From assembly GCF_901709675.1 (NCBI RefSeq), contig NC_051092.1:4904491-4968490 (forward strand): DNA of 64,000 nucleotides, written 5' to 3'. The first letter of the stretch is position 1, and every line of letters starts with the position of its first letter. This DNA comes from Syngnathus acus. Lineage: Eukaryota > Chordata > Actinopteri > Syngnathiformes > Syngnathidae. Shown piece by piece: positions 10,196 to 22,076 of the stretch. Position numbers and translations under genes: made by a program. The notes under the pieces were generated by a model. That model had not been told where the DNA came from, made no database searches, and saw only the letters and a program-made list of their open reading frames with translations.

Positions 10196-11485
10196 CACAT
10201 CAACTATCATTCTCGCCTTTTATCTTACGACTTCTCGGCAAAGTCCAACCCTCAAACCAACGACGCAAATCTTACTTGCTAGCCGTTTGGGTCATCAATA
10301 AATTGTTGTTGTGAATATATTGCCGGAAAGCTCATTACGGACGGTTGAATTATACATACGAGCTAAGAGAGGCTTTTAATAGACGCGCTATCAATCTCTT
10401 GATGGGATTACTCATGCCAAATTTACAACCTCAAAGATCCTTCCAACAGTGAAGTTGAAGCCATGGTGACCAGACAAAGCACTGATGAGAAAAGCTCTGC
10501 TCTCATAACCCTTCTTGGAAACAAGCCTGGCTATTATTTTTATTTTTTTATTTGTGGGGTTCATCCATCGTCGCGCCTCCTCGCCTGTCATCTTCCGGCA
10601 CAGACAATGGCTTGCTGACACCAGAGCCTCTTGTAAAAAATGTCGCCACTTCTCCACACGCATTTAATCGGGCGCCGCATCGAATCCCGTCCCGGTTTTC
10701 CAACGAGGAGGCGCCGTCGCCCGGCGCTGTTCACAAGTTGTCGTTATTCCGAGTGCTCCCGAGGTCACAAAGCATTCCGCACCGAAAAATTCCAAACGGA
10801 CAAATACATTCCATCACTTGAGGTTGGAGGGAACGACGGGAAAATCAAATCGGTGCTGAACGATAGAGCGATTGCACGCCGGGGAAGATTTGATCTCGTT
10901 TTCTCTTCGGCTTAAGTGAAAAGTGAGCAATCGCGACTGTGCTAAGCTGCGGCTTACGAGAACAGGCCATCGGACGCCGGGCCGTGGGCCGCTTTATTAG
11001 GTACACTTCCACAAATGAGCTTTGAAACAATAAGGCTCGATTTATTGATATTGCGTCGAATCTTTGTTTATAATTTTCTTGTCATAAAACGAAATGATTC
11101 AACTAAATATATATAAAATACGAGAGGTATCGGGACTGAAAGAGTGAATTCTTGCGCTGGTATCAGCTTGAAAAAGTGCAGTGGAATATGATTATAAATC
11201 ATAAAAGATTCACAAAATCTCAATGGTGAGAGTTCATGCAATTTTGTTGATGTCACACATTTTCAAAAAAAGCATAAGTATGCGAGGCTCCCCTCGTCCC
11301 CTGATGCCTCGGGCTTTATTTGCCTGGCGTGCGGGACTAATGCAGGTCATGCATTTAATACTGTCACAGAAAGCCTTGAGTCATGAAAAGCCACGGTGCC
11401 AATCTGCAAGAGCAGCATCCTTAAAAATAAAAATAATTTAAAAAAAACGGTCCCTCCGACCATTTGACTCACACTGCGGTATTTT
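10196..11485. other. Unique sequence, no gene recognised
   Basis: 10540-10920 is the most GC-rich part and carries overlapping open frames on the plus strand without recognisable homology. 11040-11260 is AT-rich. No terminal repeats or RNA genes are seen. Confidence 0.55.
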
Positions 11486-11531
11486 AAAAAATAAAATAAA
11501 AAAATAAATAAATGAATGAATGAATGAATGA
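11486..11531. repeat. (AAAT)n to (AATG)n compound microsatellite
   Basis: An A-rich tract grading from AAAT units into about five perfect AATG units. Confidence 0.88.
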
Positions 11532-13529
11532 GGCCAGGAGTGTGCCAAATTGGCCCGCCATCTTCCCGACCTGAAAAAACTGTCATCAATGGTGCAAAAA
11601 TGTCTGTCATTCTTTGCACGCCGGCGGGGCATCAAAAATCAATTTTTGGTGAAACGTCACCTCGTTTTCTCAGCGAGTGAGTGACGAGCCGGGCAGCTGT
11701 TTAACCCTCGCACACATCCCGCTCGCGCTTAATAGCACGCGTGTGACGCCTCATCTGAACAATGCGGCCACGCGCGCCGGGGAATATTTCATCAATGTCA
11801 TTTTGTTTCCATCATTCACTACCCCCCTCCCCTCCCCTCGTTCGCTCGACTCGATCCTGTATCTATCGAGAGCGTGTCCTCCAGAGGCAAATGAAATGGG
11901 CGCTTTCGGCAGGTGCCCTAAAGCTGCAGATCAGCCGTTAAGGAACTGAGGAAAAGAGTTGCACAATTTGCAGACTATTTTACCCAAAACGTCCATAACA
12001 CGGCTACACTAGCAGCATTAGCATAGGCGGCTAACAGTACGAAGCTAGAGCCAGTTCCAAAATCACTTTGTTGATGTAACGTCACCACAAGTGACATTTA
12101 AACAGATCAGACCTTTGGTTTTGCTTTTTTGTGAAGATCATGTCCTTGGAAAATGAACTCTCCGTAAGCCGCCGACCACATAGTTTGTAAACAACCAACC
12201 ATTTTGCAGCAGGGATCAATACCAATATCAACTACAATCAAGATTCACAGTCTCGTACAATTTAGAGTTTCCACAAAACCTAAATTTGTTTGAGCTTGGA
12301 TTCGAAAAAAAAACCTAAGAACCGAGCCAGCTGTACTTCCACTCGCCTGTCGTTCTATCTGATGACATTATCCAGTGTCAGGGTTTATCAATCAGCCAAT
12401 CAAAATCAGACAAAAGCCACAGCAGTCTCATCTCCCCTCGCTTGATTTCCGGGGCATTTATGTTATATTGGAAGCAATGTCAGTCAAGCGGCGCCACGTC
12501 GCGTCGGCACAACACAAAACAGCAGACGCCGACCCAAGTTTGGAGGTCACCGGCGGGGGAACACTTGAAAACTAGCATTTCTTTTTCTTGTTTTTCCCTT
12601 CTAGGTCGGCGAGGATAGATGCATCCCGGATGCAAGAACAATTTCACAGCAGCGTGGAGATTCTCAGCAGAGCAAATAAACCCATTTAACCTCTTCAACC
12701 TTTTCTACCCTGCGGAGGCAAAACGACAAACACATAAACGCTTGGACGTCGGAACGCAGTCCCAGCACACACACACACACACACGAATTCTGGAAGCCAT
12801 GGCTACAACAAATATTGGACACTTCAATGTAGCTTTTTGTTGTCCCGCGTCTCTAAACAAGTGTCGATGCACTATACGGCAAATTGAAAAAACAAAAATA
12901 AATAAATAAATACACCAAACAAAAAAAAAAAAAAAAACACAGGCGAGCTTAATGCTTTGAAACTTGTACGTTCCGCCATCTCATCAACTTTGCTGTTGTG
13001 TGATTTTCAATTGTCATTGTGCAAAAACTATCCAAGCTCAGGGACGTGTAATTACGCGGCGGCGCTCGCATTCCTCCGACACCAACACTCGACTTTGTCG
13101 CCCATTCAAGATGAGATTGCCTCGTTTTGCGCGGACTGAATTCGCCCCATTGTAGCGATTCGTCGCTTCGCTGCTGCTGAATGAGACGAGATGCTAGTGA
13201 TTTGATTTGCCTTCTCGCGGCTTAAGAGGAAGGAAGGAAGGAAGGTGGGCGTCGCTGCATTGAATTCAAATCAGCACGGCCAGGGAGGATTTGTAAATAC
13301 TTAACTCCACTTTATTCATTGAGCACATTTAAAAAAACAACTGCAGCAGAGACCGAGTGCTCTATATAATTATATTAAAAAAATAAAAGCATCATATTTT
13401 AGCTACGGTATTTATTTTCGATTGTCAACGCGCATGCTTGTTACTCGGCAACGGACAAACTACGTAATGTCTGTTTTTTTGCTGGTTTGTTATTTAATTT
13501 TGTGATATCTATTATGTTGGATTTTATAT
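11532..13529. other. Unique sequence with CA and A tracts
   Basis: Includes a (CA)10 tract at 12765-12784, (AAAT)n at 12895-12913 and a 17-A run at 12921-12937. A GGAA repeat lies near 13229-13245. No coding region is recognised. Confidence 0.6.
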
Positions 13530-13588
13530 ACGGCACTTTTGTCACAGCTGTGCACATGCTCTATAAATAAAGTTGACTTGATTATTAA
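13530..13588 (+). mobile_element. LINE 3' tail relic
   Basis: The sequence gcactttTGTCACAGCTGTG followed by gctctataaataaagttgacttga matches, from memory, the common 3' terminus of fish L2/CR1-like LINEs, which end in (TTGACT)n- or (GATT)n-type repeats. Only the last 60 bases or so are recognisable; the body is absent, consistent with 5' truncation or decay. Family assignment is from recall. Confidence 0.5.
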
Positions 13589-14639
13589 AGTAAGGCAAGC
13601 ATGCTAGAGAGTTTTTTTTGAGACTGTGAATTATGTATAGTTGTTCGGTTTATTTATGTTGCGCAATGTCTCGGACATTCTAATTTGCGAGGCGCGATTG
13701 ATTATGTGACACGCCAGTCCTGCCCACCTCTTCCAGAGTGTGCCAAATGGAAATTAGCAGAGCGTTCTCGCGAGCTGGACGAGCGAGCCACTGTGTGCCA
13801 AGTGGGCGCAATGATTGTGAGGAACTTCCATAAAGCTGCCGAAAAGAAAGAAGCTAATGATTAAAACTCGTAATGACCCTGAACGCACCACCTGCCGCGC
13901 TGTCCATTGATGCGTCTATTTTGCCAATGATTGATGATGCTTGCCGCTTTTCAATGATCTCCCGTCTCCAGATCATTAAGGCACCCTTTGGCTCCGGCGT
14001 TGCCGCTGTGACGCACGTCAGCGCACGTATCGGGAAAGCATCCTTCACGTAGCGCAGAAACAACCGCAAACAAATCGCCCCTCAATAGGCGGTAAATGTC
14101 TTCTTGGCAATCGATTGTATTTTTTGTGAAATGCAAAACGTTTATGTGTGTCTTCGCTAATAAGACGTTTCCTTCCTTGGAAATGGAAAAAAGCCAGTGA
14201 ACGCTTAAAAGGGAGATTAAAAAAAAAGCAGGCATAATGGAAGTCGACCATTACATGTGCAATTAAGCAGCCTTGAAAAACTCAAATGCAATGTATTAAT
14301 CTTTTTTTTTTTGCAAGTAGCTTTCCTGGCGTCAACTTGCTGGAAGGGCATAGCAGTAGCGACGACTCCTGCTTTGCAACTTATTGGCTGTATCTAATGG
14401 CCTCTTTTTTTATTTATTTATATTTGTGGCTTGTATCGTTGCAGCCAAACGTGTCCAACGAGCCAGCACGGGGACACCTCATTTCGCAGATGTGCAGCTG
14501 ATTGCGACTTGCCAACACTGAAATTCATTGACAGAATTAAAGCAAGCTTACGCTCGAAGTTTCTTGTTGACACACGTCTACTGGGTCAACAGGAACAAAA
14601 AACCATACAAATGGAATGTTGTTGGTTCCCTTGAGAACT
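13589..14639. other. Unique sequence, possible conserved non-coding block
   Basis: 13670-13860 is non-repetitive and includes TGATTATGTGAC, AAATGGAAATTAGC and TCTCGCGAG motifs; it could be regulatory (inference only). T runs occur near 14302-14311. Open frames on the minus strand at 13854-14251 resemble no known protein. Confidence 0.5.
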
Positions 14640-14762
14640 GAATAAATAAAATAAGATATAAAATTAAATATAAAATTAAATATAAAATAAGTAAATAAAT
14701 AGCAAGATAATAAATAAATAAATAAATAAGTGAGTGAATGGATGAATAAATATATAAATAAA
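14640..14762. repeat. Degenerate (TAAA)n / A-T-rich tract
   Basis: About 120 bases built from AAATA, TAAAATTAAA and AAAT units, including five perfect AAAT units near 14711-14728. Open frames through it on the minus strand encode only repeated Tyr, Ile, Leu and Phe. Confidence 0.88.
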
Positions 14763-15429
14763 GCTTTGCGATTATGATCCCATTCAGCCCTAACTTTACA
14801 ATAACCTGAAGAAAATAGGGGCGGAAAATCTGGCTGCAAATTCCGCTATTTGAGACCATTAGAACTAAAACTACTGAGTTACTGGCTGTAAAAAAGTACA
14901 CAATTACAGCAATTAACAGGCAACTGGCTCATTTTGCAGGCTGCTGTAAGACAGAGGCTTACAAGTGGCCCGTCAGGGTCCGGTCGCACAAACAAAAACC
15001 TTTTTAATTAAAAAGCTGGGATTGTTTTCCTCATTTGTTTTCAACTAGCCAATTAGAGCTGCCGATGGAAGCTTCATTTGAGCCGGTCTGGCGATTCATA
15101 CCCTTGAGCAGCTGTCGCCATTTTATTGTGAATGTAACTCATCCGGCGAAATGTCTTACATTTCCCTTCGCCATTAATCACCTATTAAACTTTGTTTTTT
15201 ATTCCTACTTGAATCCCCGCGCTCACCATCAGGTGTAGCGACTTGTTTGGACTATAATTTAAATTATCGGTGCTCTGTGAGCAGCGGTTCATTTGGGGAA
15301 CTGAAATTATGCAACAATAATCATGGGATTTGGGAGCTGCTGAAAAAGTCAAAGCAATCCTGTGTGAATGACTCAAAGTCGTCACTTTAAAGCTGTATTC
15401 GGAAGCTGTCATCAAGTATTGCGGGAACA
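14763..15429. other. Unique non-coding spacer
   Basis: Contains a small palindrome (TTTTTAATTAAAAA near 15002-15015) and otherwise unique sequence. No gene recognised. Confidence 0.55.
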
Positions 15430-15690
15430 GCACCAGGTAATGGCGGAGCTAGGATTTTCTTTCTTTGGGGGGGATGGCAAGGATATCTCAGGGGCTCTAC
15501 AAACCAACAAATTACAAACCCAAAATATTCTCCGGGAAATGCCGATGAATGTTTCCTATGGAGGATGTGGAAAAAAAATTCCAGGAATAATTAGAAAAGC
15601 CTGGGCCCTGGCGGGGTCCAAGCAAATTCCTGGGGGTAGGGGGAAGTGCCCTTGTGCCCCCCCCCCTCGAGCTCCGCCAGTGGCACCAGG
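15430..15690 (+). mobile_element. Complete non-autonomous hAT-like element with 8-bp target duplications
   Basis: The 245-bp element at 15438-15682 is flanked by identical 8-bp duplications GCACCAGG (15430-15437 and 15683-15690). Its ends are TAATGGCGGAGCT and AGCTCCGCCAGTG, inverted repeats matching at 11 of 13 positions, with consensus CACTGGCGGAGCT. An 8-bp duplication with a CA-N-TGG-type end is the hallmark of hAT transposons. The interior is G-rich (tggggggg, ccctggcgggg) and has no transposase, so it needed an autonomous partner. The 110-codon frame across it is not a gene. Confidence 0.85.
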
Positions 15691-16761
15691 TAGGACTTAA
15701 CAAATTGAATAAATGAGCGTCGACTTGCATTTCCCCCAAATGAGTGCTGCGTGTTTGTCAAAAGCAACTCCGCGTGACCCACATTGGGGTGATGTTTGTA
15801 AATTGGCATTCAATTATGCTCGTTAGTCTTATTCCGTAAAGCATTCACGTAACATGAAAAACACATTCTGATCAACATGCAGCCTGCCCAAAGGCAATTT
15901 GGGGAGCAAGCGTTGAAATGAAAGTCATCTAAGAAATGCATTTGTCAGACAGCCGCGGCGGCGGGACACGAAAATGCAATAAACACGCAAGCGCGCTGTG
16001 CTTTGCTAGCGCGGCGAGTAGCACGGATGCTCTCGTTGCAGTCACGGAAAGAGGGCGCACGGGGTGAACAGGCTCGCTTTGACGCATTTTTTAAAAATGG
16101 CGCACTAAATTTGTTACGTTAATACTATAATATTGTTATCATAAGTCGAGGTCTATGGAACAAAAATAAAACATTCAAAGTAGCCATCTTGCGGTATTGC
16201 CTGCCGTTCCTTGGCTCATTCTCCACGTTTTGCAAGCCATCTCTTGACGAAGAGCCGAATACTTGATGCGGAATCCGTCTCTCTGACTAAGCTGCTACCG
16301 GGGCTGGCTTGACCGAAGGCCGCTGACCTTCATGTTGCTGATGCTTTGCAATCACTTTAAAAGCTGACTTTATAGACCACAAAAACAGATTAAGCCTTTA
16401 CAAGAGGAAGTTTCCACTCACACACACACACATACACTGACACACGCAAAATCTGCTGCCAAGCTAAATCCTACAAACGGCCCGAGACGCAAAACTATTT
16501 GATAGCTCTACTCAAATTCCGGCAGTTCCAATCCTCCCGGTTCTGACTTTCTTTTTGTGACTGCTCGTTCATTTAGCGAACACCATTGTGTATTTTTTTT
16601 CCCCCCCTCTCATTTTAACTGAATATGATCCCAGAGTGAGGACGTTTCAGATATAAGATGAATGAGCAGCGAATATCCATTTAAAGGGCTGTTAAAACAC
16701 ATATCATAGACCCGAGAGGTTAATTCACTCAGACATTTTAATATCACTCAAAATAATGAGG
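15691..16761. other. Unique sequence, no gene recognised
   Basis: 15950-16080 is CpG-rich (cagccgcggcggcgggac) but lacks a convincing promoter arrangement. A short (CA)n lies near 16420-16432. No coding region seen. Confidence 0.55.
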
Positions 16762-16762
16762 C

Positions 16763-16836
<74 letters not shown>
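16762..16836. repeat. (CA)n microsatellite
   Basis: After one interruption (CACACG), 16768-16836 is 69 bases of perfect CA dinucleotide. Long alternating purine-pyrimidine tracts can adopt Z-DNA and are usually highly polymorphic. The (CV)n peptide on the minus strand is an artefact. Confidence 0.97.
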
Positions 16837-16839
<3 letters not shown>

Positions 16840-18518
16840 CAACTAATTGTATGAAAGCCTTTCATTTTTAGACACAAAATAGCATCGAGTATGTGGTTAG
16901 CCATTACCACGGCAACCGTTGCCGTCTAAAGTAAACATTTGCAGTATGTTTGGCATAATAAGGATTTTTGTTGCTATCAAAAGTGAGTCTATGAATTTGA
17001 TACGTGACTTTGTGGCAACAATGAGTTGGAGCACGAATCAAAGAAGCTGCAAATCCGATAGAAGAACGATTCCTTTGGAAGGCTGACCTTGGATTCTTGT
17101 GTGGAGTGGTGCAGGCCGGATTAGGAGAAATCTTCGGCAAACACACATTTTGCTCCGAGAGATGGGCGCCTGTTTTTCTCCCTCAGCTTTATTACGGAAA
17201 TGCAAAACAAGGCGAGTTGCGAAGTGCACAATCTTTGCCTATTGACAGGGCTGTGGAATGGGAGGGGGGGGTCTTATCGTTTTTCTTTCCCTGCCAAAAA
17301 CTAGGTCAAGCTCAAAGCTCTGTTGGAAGAAAAGACTTGCAAAAGTCAAGCTACACTCGCGGACTGATCTGCCCATAAATTTATGGACTTCTGTTTCATG
17401 CTTTTAATTGTAATGTAGGCAATTCACCCTTGTAAAAATACAATTTTGCAAAGGACAAACGGCAGCGATGTCAAACTCAGATTATGTCACAGACTCATGT
17501 ATGCAAGAGACTCGAAAGCTGTGCTGAAAAATAAAATCCAAAAGGATGCAACGTCGCCCTCTACAGGGATCTGTTAGTCATTTCGATTATTTATGTTAAT
17601 TGTATTATTTACGATTATTATTATATTAAATTACGTATATTAATTTAAAGATTGTAGCAGTCAGCAGTTGAACAGCAAACTTAGACGTTATTGGCAGTAG
17701 ACAGTTGCATTTCAGTTTCTGTTGCAAAAGTATTGGAACGGCATCCCAATTCCTTTGTTTTTGTCGTATTCTGAATACGAGTATGACAAAAATTGCATTC
17801 TGAATATTTCATGGTATTTACAAGCGACACGCGACAAAGCACCTTCCGCTTTTCAGATGAGCAAAAATATTGGAACAAGTGACGTGTGGGTGTTTCGAGT
17901 TTGACAAATTCCGTCACCGACATTTGAAGTTGAGCTTGTGCGTGATAAACAGAAAGCGTGAGCTCAACAATCTGCAAAAGAAGTGAGTCAACAACAACAC
18001 ACACACAGAACAGCATTCCGTGTGGTCTAGCGGCTCAGCATCAGAACATTAGCGCAGGGCGTGAAAAGGCTTTGCAACATCTCCTAATCACTGAAGCGTA
18101 CTTTACAGCAGTCTTGTAATGCTTTCATTGGCTTTTCCGCACACCAGCTGCTCCAACGGATTCGCAAGTCTTGGTTCGGATCAAATGCAACCTTGGCAAC
18201 CTGTTGCTCACGACCAAACGAAATAAATAGCACAGCGGCCGTACTGAAGGGAGGCTGCGTGGCACCGGCATGAACAAGAGAAGCCATCTGCATCCTCAGG
18301 CGAGGCCACCAATGAAGCATTTGTAGCCGAGGTCACAGTGCACAAGCAAACGCGCTTCCTTCGCTGTTTTTAAAAGGGCGAGCATTGAAGTCACCCAAAC
18401 AACACGGAGGGAGTCCCATTTGCATACAGCCGAGAATGAAAATGCAATTAGTGCTTCGGAAGTGCTCCATTGGGATCGATAAAATTAAGCTATCAAGTGT
18501 TGATGCTGGAAGAGGTTG
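16837..18518. other. Unique sequence, no gene recognised
   Basis: 17580-17650 is AT-rich. A CTCF-like motif at 17555-17567 is listed separately. gtggtctagcggctcag near 18021-18037 resembles a tRNA-Glu 5' end, but the rest of the cloverleaf is absent. No coding region recognised. Confidence 0.55.
17555..17567 (-). promoter_or_regulatory. CTCF-like core motif (one mismatch)
   Basis: On the minus strand CCTGTAGAGGGCG matches the CTCF core CCASYAGRKGGCR at 12 of 13 positions. Function is not shown by sequence alone, and short matches arise by chance or within repeats. Confidence 0.3.
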
Positions 18519-18557
18519 GAAATAATATGAAATAATATGAAATAATTCTAAATAATA
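18519..18557 (+). repeat. Decanucleotide repeat GAAATAATAT
   Basis: Two perfect units of GAAATAATAT followed by two decayed units, immediately left of a MITE-like terminus. Confidence 0.8.
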
Positions 18558-18577
18558 TTAACTCGTTCACTGCCAGT
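18558..18577 (+). mobile_element. Isolated MITE terminus
   Basis: TTAACTCGTTCACTGCCAG differs by one base from the left end of the hairpin element at 4337. The matching right end is not found nearby, although an insertion reaching about 18860 (gccaacaccgccatctac) is possible. Treated as a decayed or divergent family copy. Confidence 0.45.
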
Positions 18578-20880
18578 TGTTTTCAAAGCCGAGTTGCCCA
18601 TAAAAAAGAGCCGATCTCTCGCCAGGAAAAAAATAAAATTGAACAGTAAACCCAAAATATGACCAGTTGACCCAAAATATGACTTTCTGACCAAAAAGCA
18701 GACAGAATGAGCTTTTTATGAAACAGATTTAACAGAGGCACTTGTGAATCTTCCAACACGTCTTCCTCATCGTGACGAGTCGAGATTCCTAATTTTTTTA
18801 TACTCCTGCGGAAAGGTTGCGCCGATTTCAAATCCATAAAATGCCAACACCGCCATCTACATCATTCACAACGCTAAATTTCACAAACAACCTAGCTGAG
18901 ACCCTCTGCCACATCTAACCATTTAAAAAAACATGCCAGCAACATGCCAGGCTGGATTCCAGGAAGCCAATAAACACGTCACATCAAGTCAAATTGTGTC
19001 TTCCAAACAAAACCAAAAAAATGTCTCAAGGTTTGAGAGAATGCATTCCAAAATCTCTACTTTTGTCACAAACAGGAGTTTTTCCTGCCCTCTAATAGCG
19101 CCATTTGACCGAACTCAAAATATCATAAAAAGGTCTTGTTCCCGTCTCATACGTCTTCAGTCAGGCGGAAGGCCGTCCGTCAGTTTTACTGCATGTCGAC
19201 CTCCCCTCGACACGGCGCCGATGACTGATGGGCCTAAGTGCGACTAAATAACTACGGCGGGGGATGATAAAATCGTGAAAACACACACGGCAGGCAGGAA
19301 ATTGGCCATTTTGAAGCCATTGACACAAAGGAGCCGAAGTGATAGCACAAAAAAATGTCTGGGCCACTCCATAGGGAGACGGTTCCAGTCCACTGGACAC
19401 AAACACCAACCTAATAGGTCCATTTTTTTTTTTTGGGGTGCTAAACTGCGCTCAAAGTCGTTTGCACCTGAATTAAGGTGAGTAACTCAGGCAGTCCATT
19501 CAGACGCAGTGTAATCAAACAAAGTCGGGTAATGAGGACTACTAAATCTCAAGGAAAATACTTTCCCAGGGCTTAACAAGCCGATGGAATATCAATGATG
19601 AGCCGCTTTGAGGTGACGATGGCAGGATTCACATTACGACAATTTGGAAGTGAAATAACAGGCGAGACATTTTTTTATGTTAGTGTCACTTTAAGCTTTG
19701 TGGTGTCACCGACCGAGATGACGTGGCTTGACGTTTTCACAAAACCAAATGGTGGAATTTTAAGTCCTCCCATGGTGCGGCACAGATGGTGTGCGCACAA
19801 GCAAGTGTGAAAAATGATTTAAAGGCTCCTAAATAAGTGTATCTGTGTGTTGTCAGAAAGTGTCAAATCACTTTTGGGAGAATCAGGAGCTCAGAGACTT
19901 AGCAAGTAGCTTTGCTTGGGGCCATGTGCTAAATTGATGACATTCAGCCAGCCGGACAAGTTGACAAATGCAAAATAGGGGCCCGAAATGCTTCGATGTG
20001 TTTTGCAATGATCACGAGGCAAAGTAAGTTTGGGTTCAATTAGAAACCTTGGAAGAACAGCTATGGATTCTTTAGGTTCTCGTTTTACAACAGCGTTCTG
20101 TTCCTATACGCCGAAACAACCGTTGTCTATTGCAAAACATAGTTACAGTAAGTATTTGTATGAAAAACACATTGAGGCCAGACAATCAAATAAATACAGT
20201 AAGTATGGGACTAACTAAGGTAAGGGTGTCCAACATAAGGTTTGGGGACCATTTGAGTCCCTGCGACACAAATACAATGCACCTGAGAACTACGACTACT
20301 AAATTTACTTAATTAGGCTTTAACAGATATGAAAAAATATGGCTAAAACAGTCAGTGTCAAAGTGGATTGAAGATGGCCTCTCTTTAAGGCAGTGGCAGC
20401 AGCATAATGTTGTGCCCGAGCAGTGTGATGTTACTTACAGGAAGGAAATGTGAGTGTGCTGCTTCTAACGTGGCGCTGCAGCTGACGGCTGTGCAGAGGA
20501 GCGAGAGGAGAGGCGGGCAATGATGTGTGCTGGGGTCCCCTTAACCCACATTGCCTCCCCGCGGTCTCATGGCCTCTCCCACCAATCGGCGACCTGCAGA
20601 AGATACAATTTGTTACATGAAAATGATGCTGTCAAGTCAAACACTTGGGGCAGCGGGAAATGCTCCTTTATGGATATTCAAAGTCAACACAGTACTGGTT
20701 CATTTTAAACATGAGCAGTTATGAGGGTGTGCACACTTGTGCAACTACATTCAGTTTTGTTTTTACTTCCCCTCCCAAAAATATATGTTGTTTCAACTGA
20801 GATGTATAGGTTAGAGTTCACATTAAAAGAGGGAACATTTTTAAAACTAATTGGCTGTACGGCTGTCATTACTAAATGTT
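18578..20880. other. Unique sequence with donor-like sites, no gene
   Basis: A perfect donor string AAG/GTGAGT occurs at 19475-19483 and AAG/GTAAGG at 20217-20225, both on the plus strand without a good paired acceptor. A plus-strand open frame leading into the first crosses a poly-T run and is not convincing. The motif ACAGTAAGTAT occurs twice (near 20145 and 20196). Confidence 0.5.
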
Positions 20881-21050
20881 GAGAATCGATGTCGATTATT
20901 CTGTCGATTAATCAGAATTTTACATTAAAAAGTATCTAGTTTTCCTAAAACCATTTTTTGTGGTTAGGGGTTAGGGATTTAAAAAAATAAAAAATTAATC
21001 GGCGATGAATTTTTTTTTTTTTATCGATTGTGTTGGTTAATCACTTAATT
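20881..21050. mobile_element. Relic of a CGATTAATC-type MITE
   Basis: Contains clustered TCGATTA/TTAATCG motifs at both ends (20890-20935 and 20996-21045) around an A/T-rich centre. The same motif cluster recurs at 55147-55230. This resembles a common fish repeat beginning with a GGCTGCAAC-type end, which I recall as hAT-related. Ends and target duplications are not resolved. Confidence 0.35.
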
Positions 21051-21855
21051 GACGCCTCCAATTGGCCAAATGCTTTGTGTTCACATCTCGCCTACCGGAT
21101 GCGGCTTGTGCCATCACGATGACGGTGCCGTGACGGCAAACATACACATACATAAGCAACGGCATCCAATTTTCCCACCACGAGCCACCAAACAGCACCT
21201 CAACGTGTTTATTTGCAAGCGTTGTCACCACGTACTCTTTGAAAAACGCCGCCTTGGCTCTCCACTTGTCGCCAGTAATAAGCACATGCTCCATTTCTCT
21301 CTCTGCGGGTGCGAGACGATCCTGCTTTGGTGATGTTAAAAAAAAAAAAAGATGTTGTTCGCAGCGGGGAGGGTTGGACACTCCCACCGATGAATTATTC
21401 ATTGATCGCGGGGAAGATTTGATGAGAAAGAGGCCCGCTCGGATAGATTTGTACATTAACGACGAGACGGAGCCAGCGTGATATGAAAAGCTCACATTTA
21501 GTAAATGCTAACGCGGTTAAATGTGAAGCGATGAACTTTTGCTTCGCCGGGCTTGCTTACTAACATCTGCGCTTGAGTCATTTGTCTGCACTAATAGAGA
21601 CACCTTGTTCTTCCTCGGCAAGATGTTGGAGCCTTCAGCCGCCTCATTAGTGGCACAACAATTACTTTGCGAGTGTGATATCTGGCTGCGCCGCTTTGCT
21701 AGCTTCTGCAAATGTCACATTCTAAAATGCCCCGGCTGCAAATACGCACATACCCGTCTCGCAACTGGCAAGACTTAATTGTGCTTGCCTTCAAGTAATA
21801 TTGTGGTGATGGCAACTGATGGAAATGCTTGTTTGTTTGTTTTTTATATTTTTTA
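21051..21855. other. Unique sequence, moderately GC-rich
   Basis: A 152-codon minus-strand frame (21037-21495) is the longest non-repetitive one nearby. It starts at GTG, runs through a 12-A tract encoded as Phe, and resembles no known family. No splice pair or promoter supports it. Confidence 0.5.
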
Positions 21856-22057
21856 TCTTGTGACATAATATTACCTAAACAATACACATTATTTTATAAT
21901 TCTATAAATTTCATGTTTTTTTTGTTTTGTTTTTTTTGTCTTGTGACATAATACCTAAATAAAATACAAATTATTTTATAATTTTTTTTAATTTCTTTTA
22001 TTTTTTATCTTGTGACATAATATCCTAATTCATTTCAATATACCTAAATAAAATACA
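21856..22057 (+). repeat. Three-copy AT-rich tandem repeat
   Basis: TCTTGTGACATAATA begins at 21856, 21939 and 22008. The first two copies are followed by CCTAAA-AATACA-ATTATTTTATAAT; the third ends CCTAAATAAAATACAAAT. Spacings are 83 and 69 bp, so the unit has suffered internal deletions. Confidence 0.88.
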
Positions 22058-22076
22058 AATATATATATATATATAA
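22058..22076. repeat. (AT)n tract
   Basis: About nine AT units closing the AT-rich tandem repeat. Confidence 0.85.

Noticed and set aside
15368-15700. 110-codon plus-strand frame
   Set aside because: Most of it lies inside the hAT-like element; the element boundaries explain the sequence better.
18021-18037. gtggtctagcggctcag as a tRNA-Glu-like start
   Set aside because: The remaining stems, anticodon loop and B box are absent.
19263-19483. Open frame ending at a perfect AAG/GTGAGT donor
   Set aside because: It crosses a T13 tract, starts without ATG or a good acceptor, and the donor itself supplies the stop in frame.
20965-20978. ggttaggggttaggg as interstitial telomere sequence
   Set aside because: Only two imperfect TTAGGG-like units; too short to mean anything.
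21037-21495. 152-codon minus-strand frame
   Set aside because: Starts at GTG, reads through an A12 tract as Phe, and has no recognisable domain or splice context.
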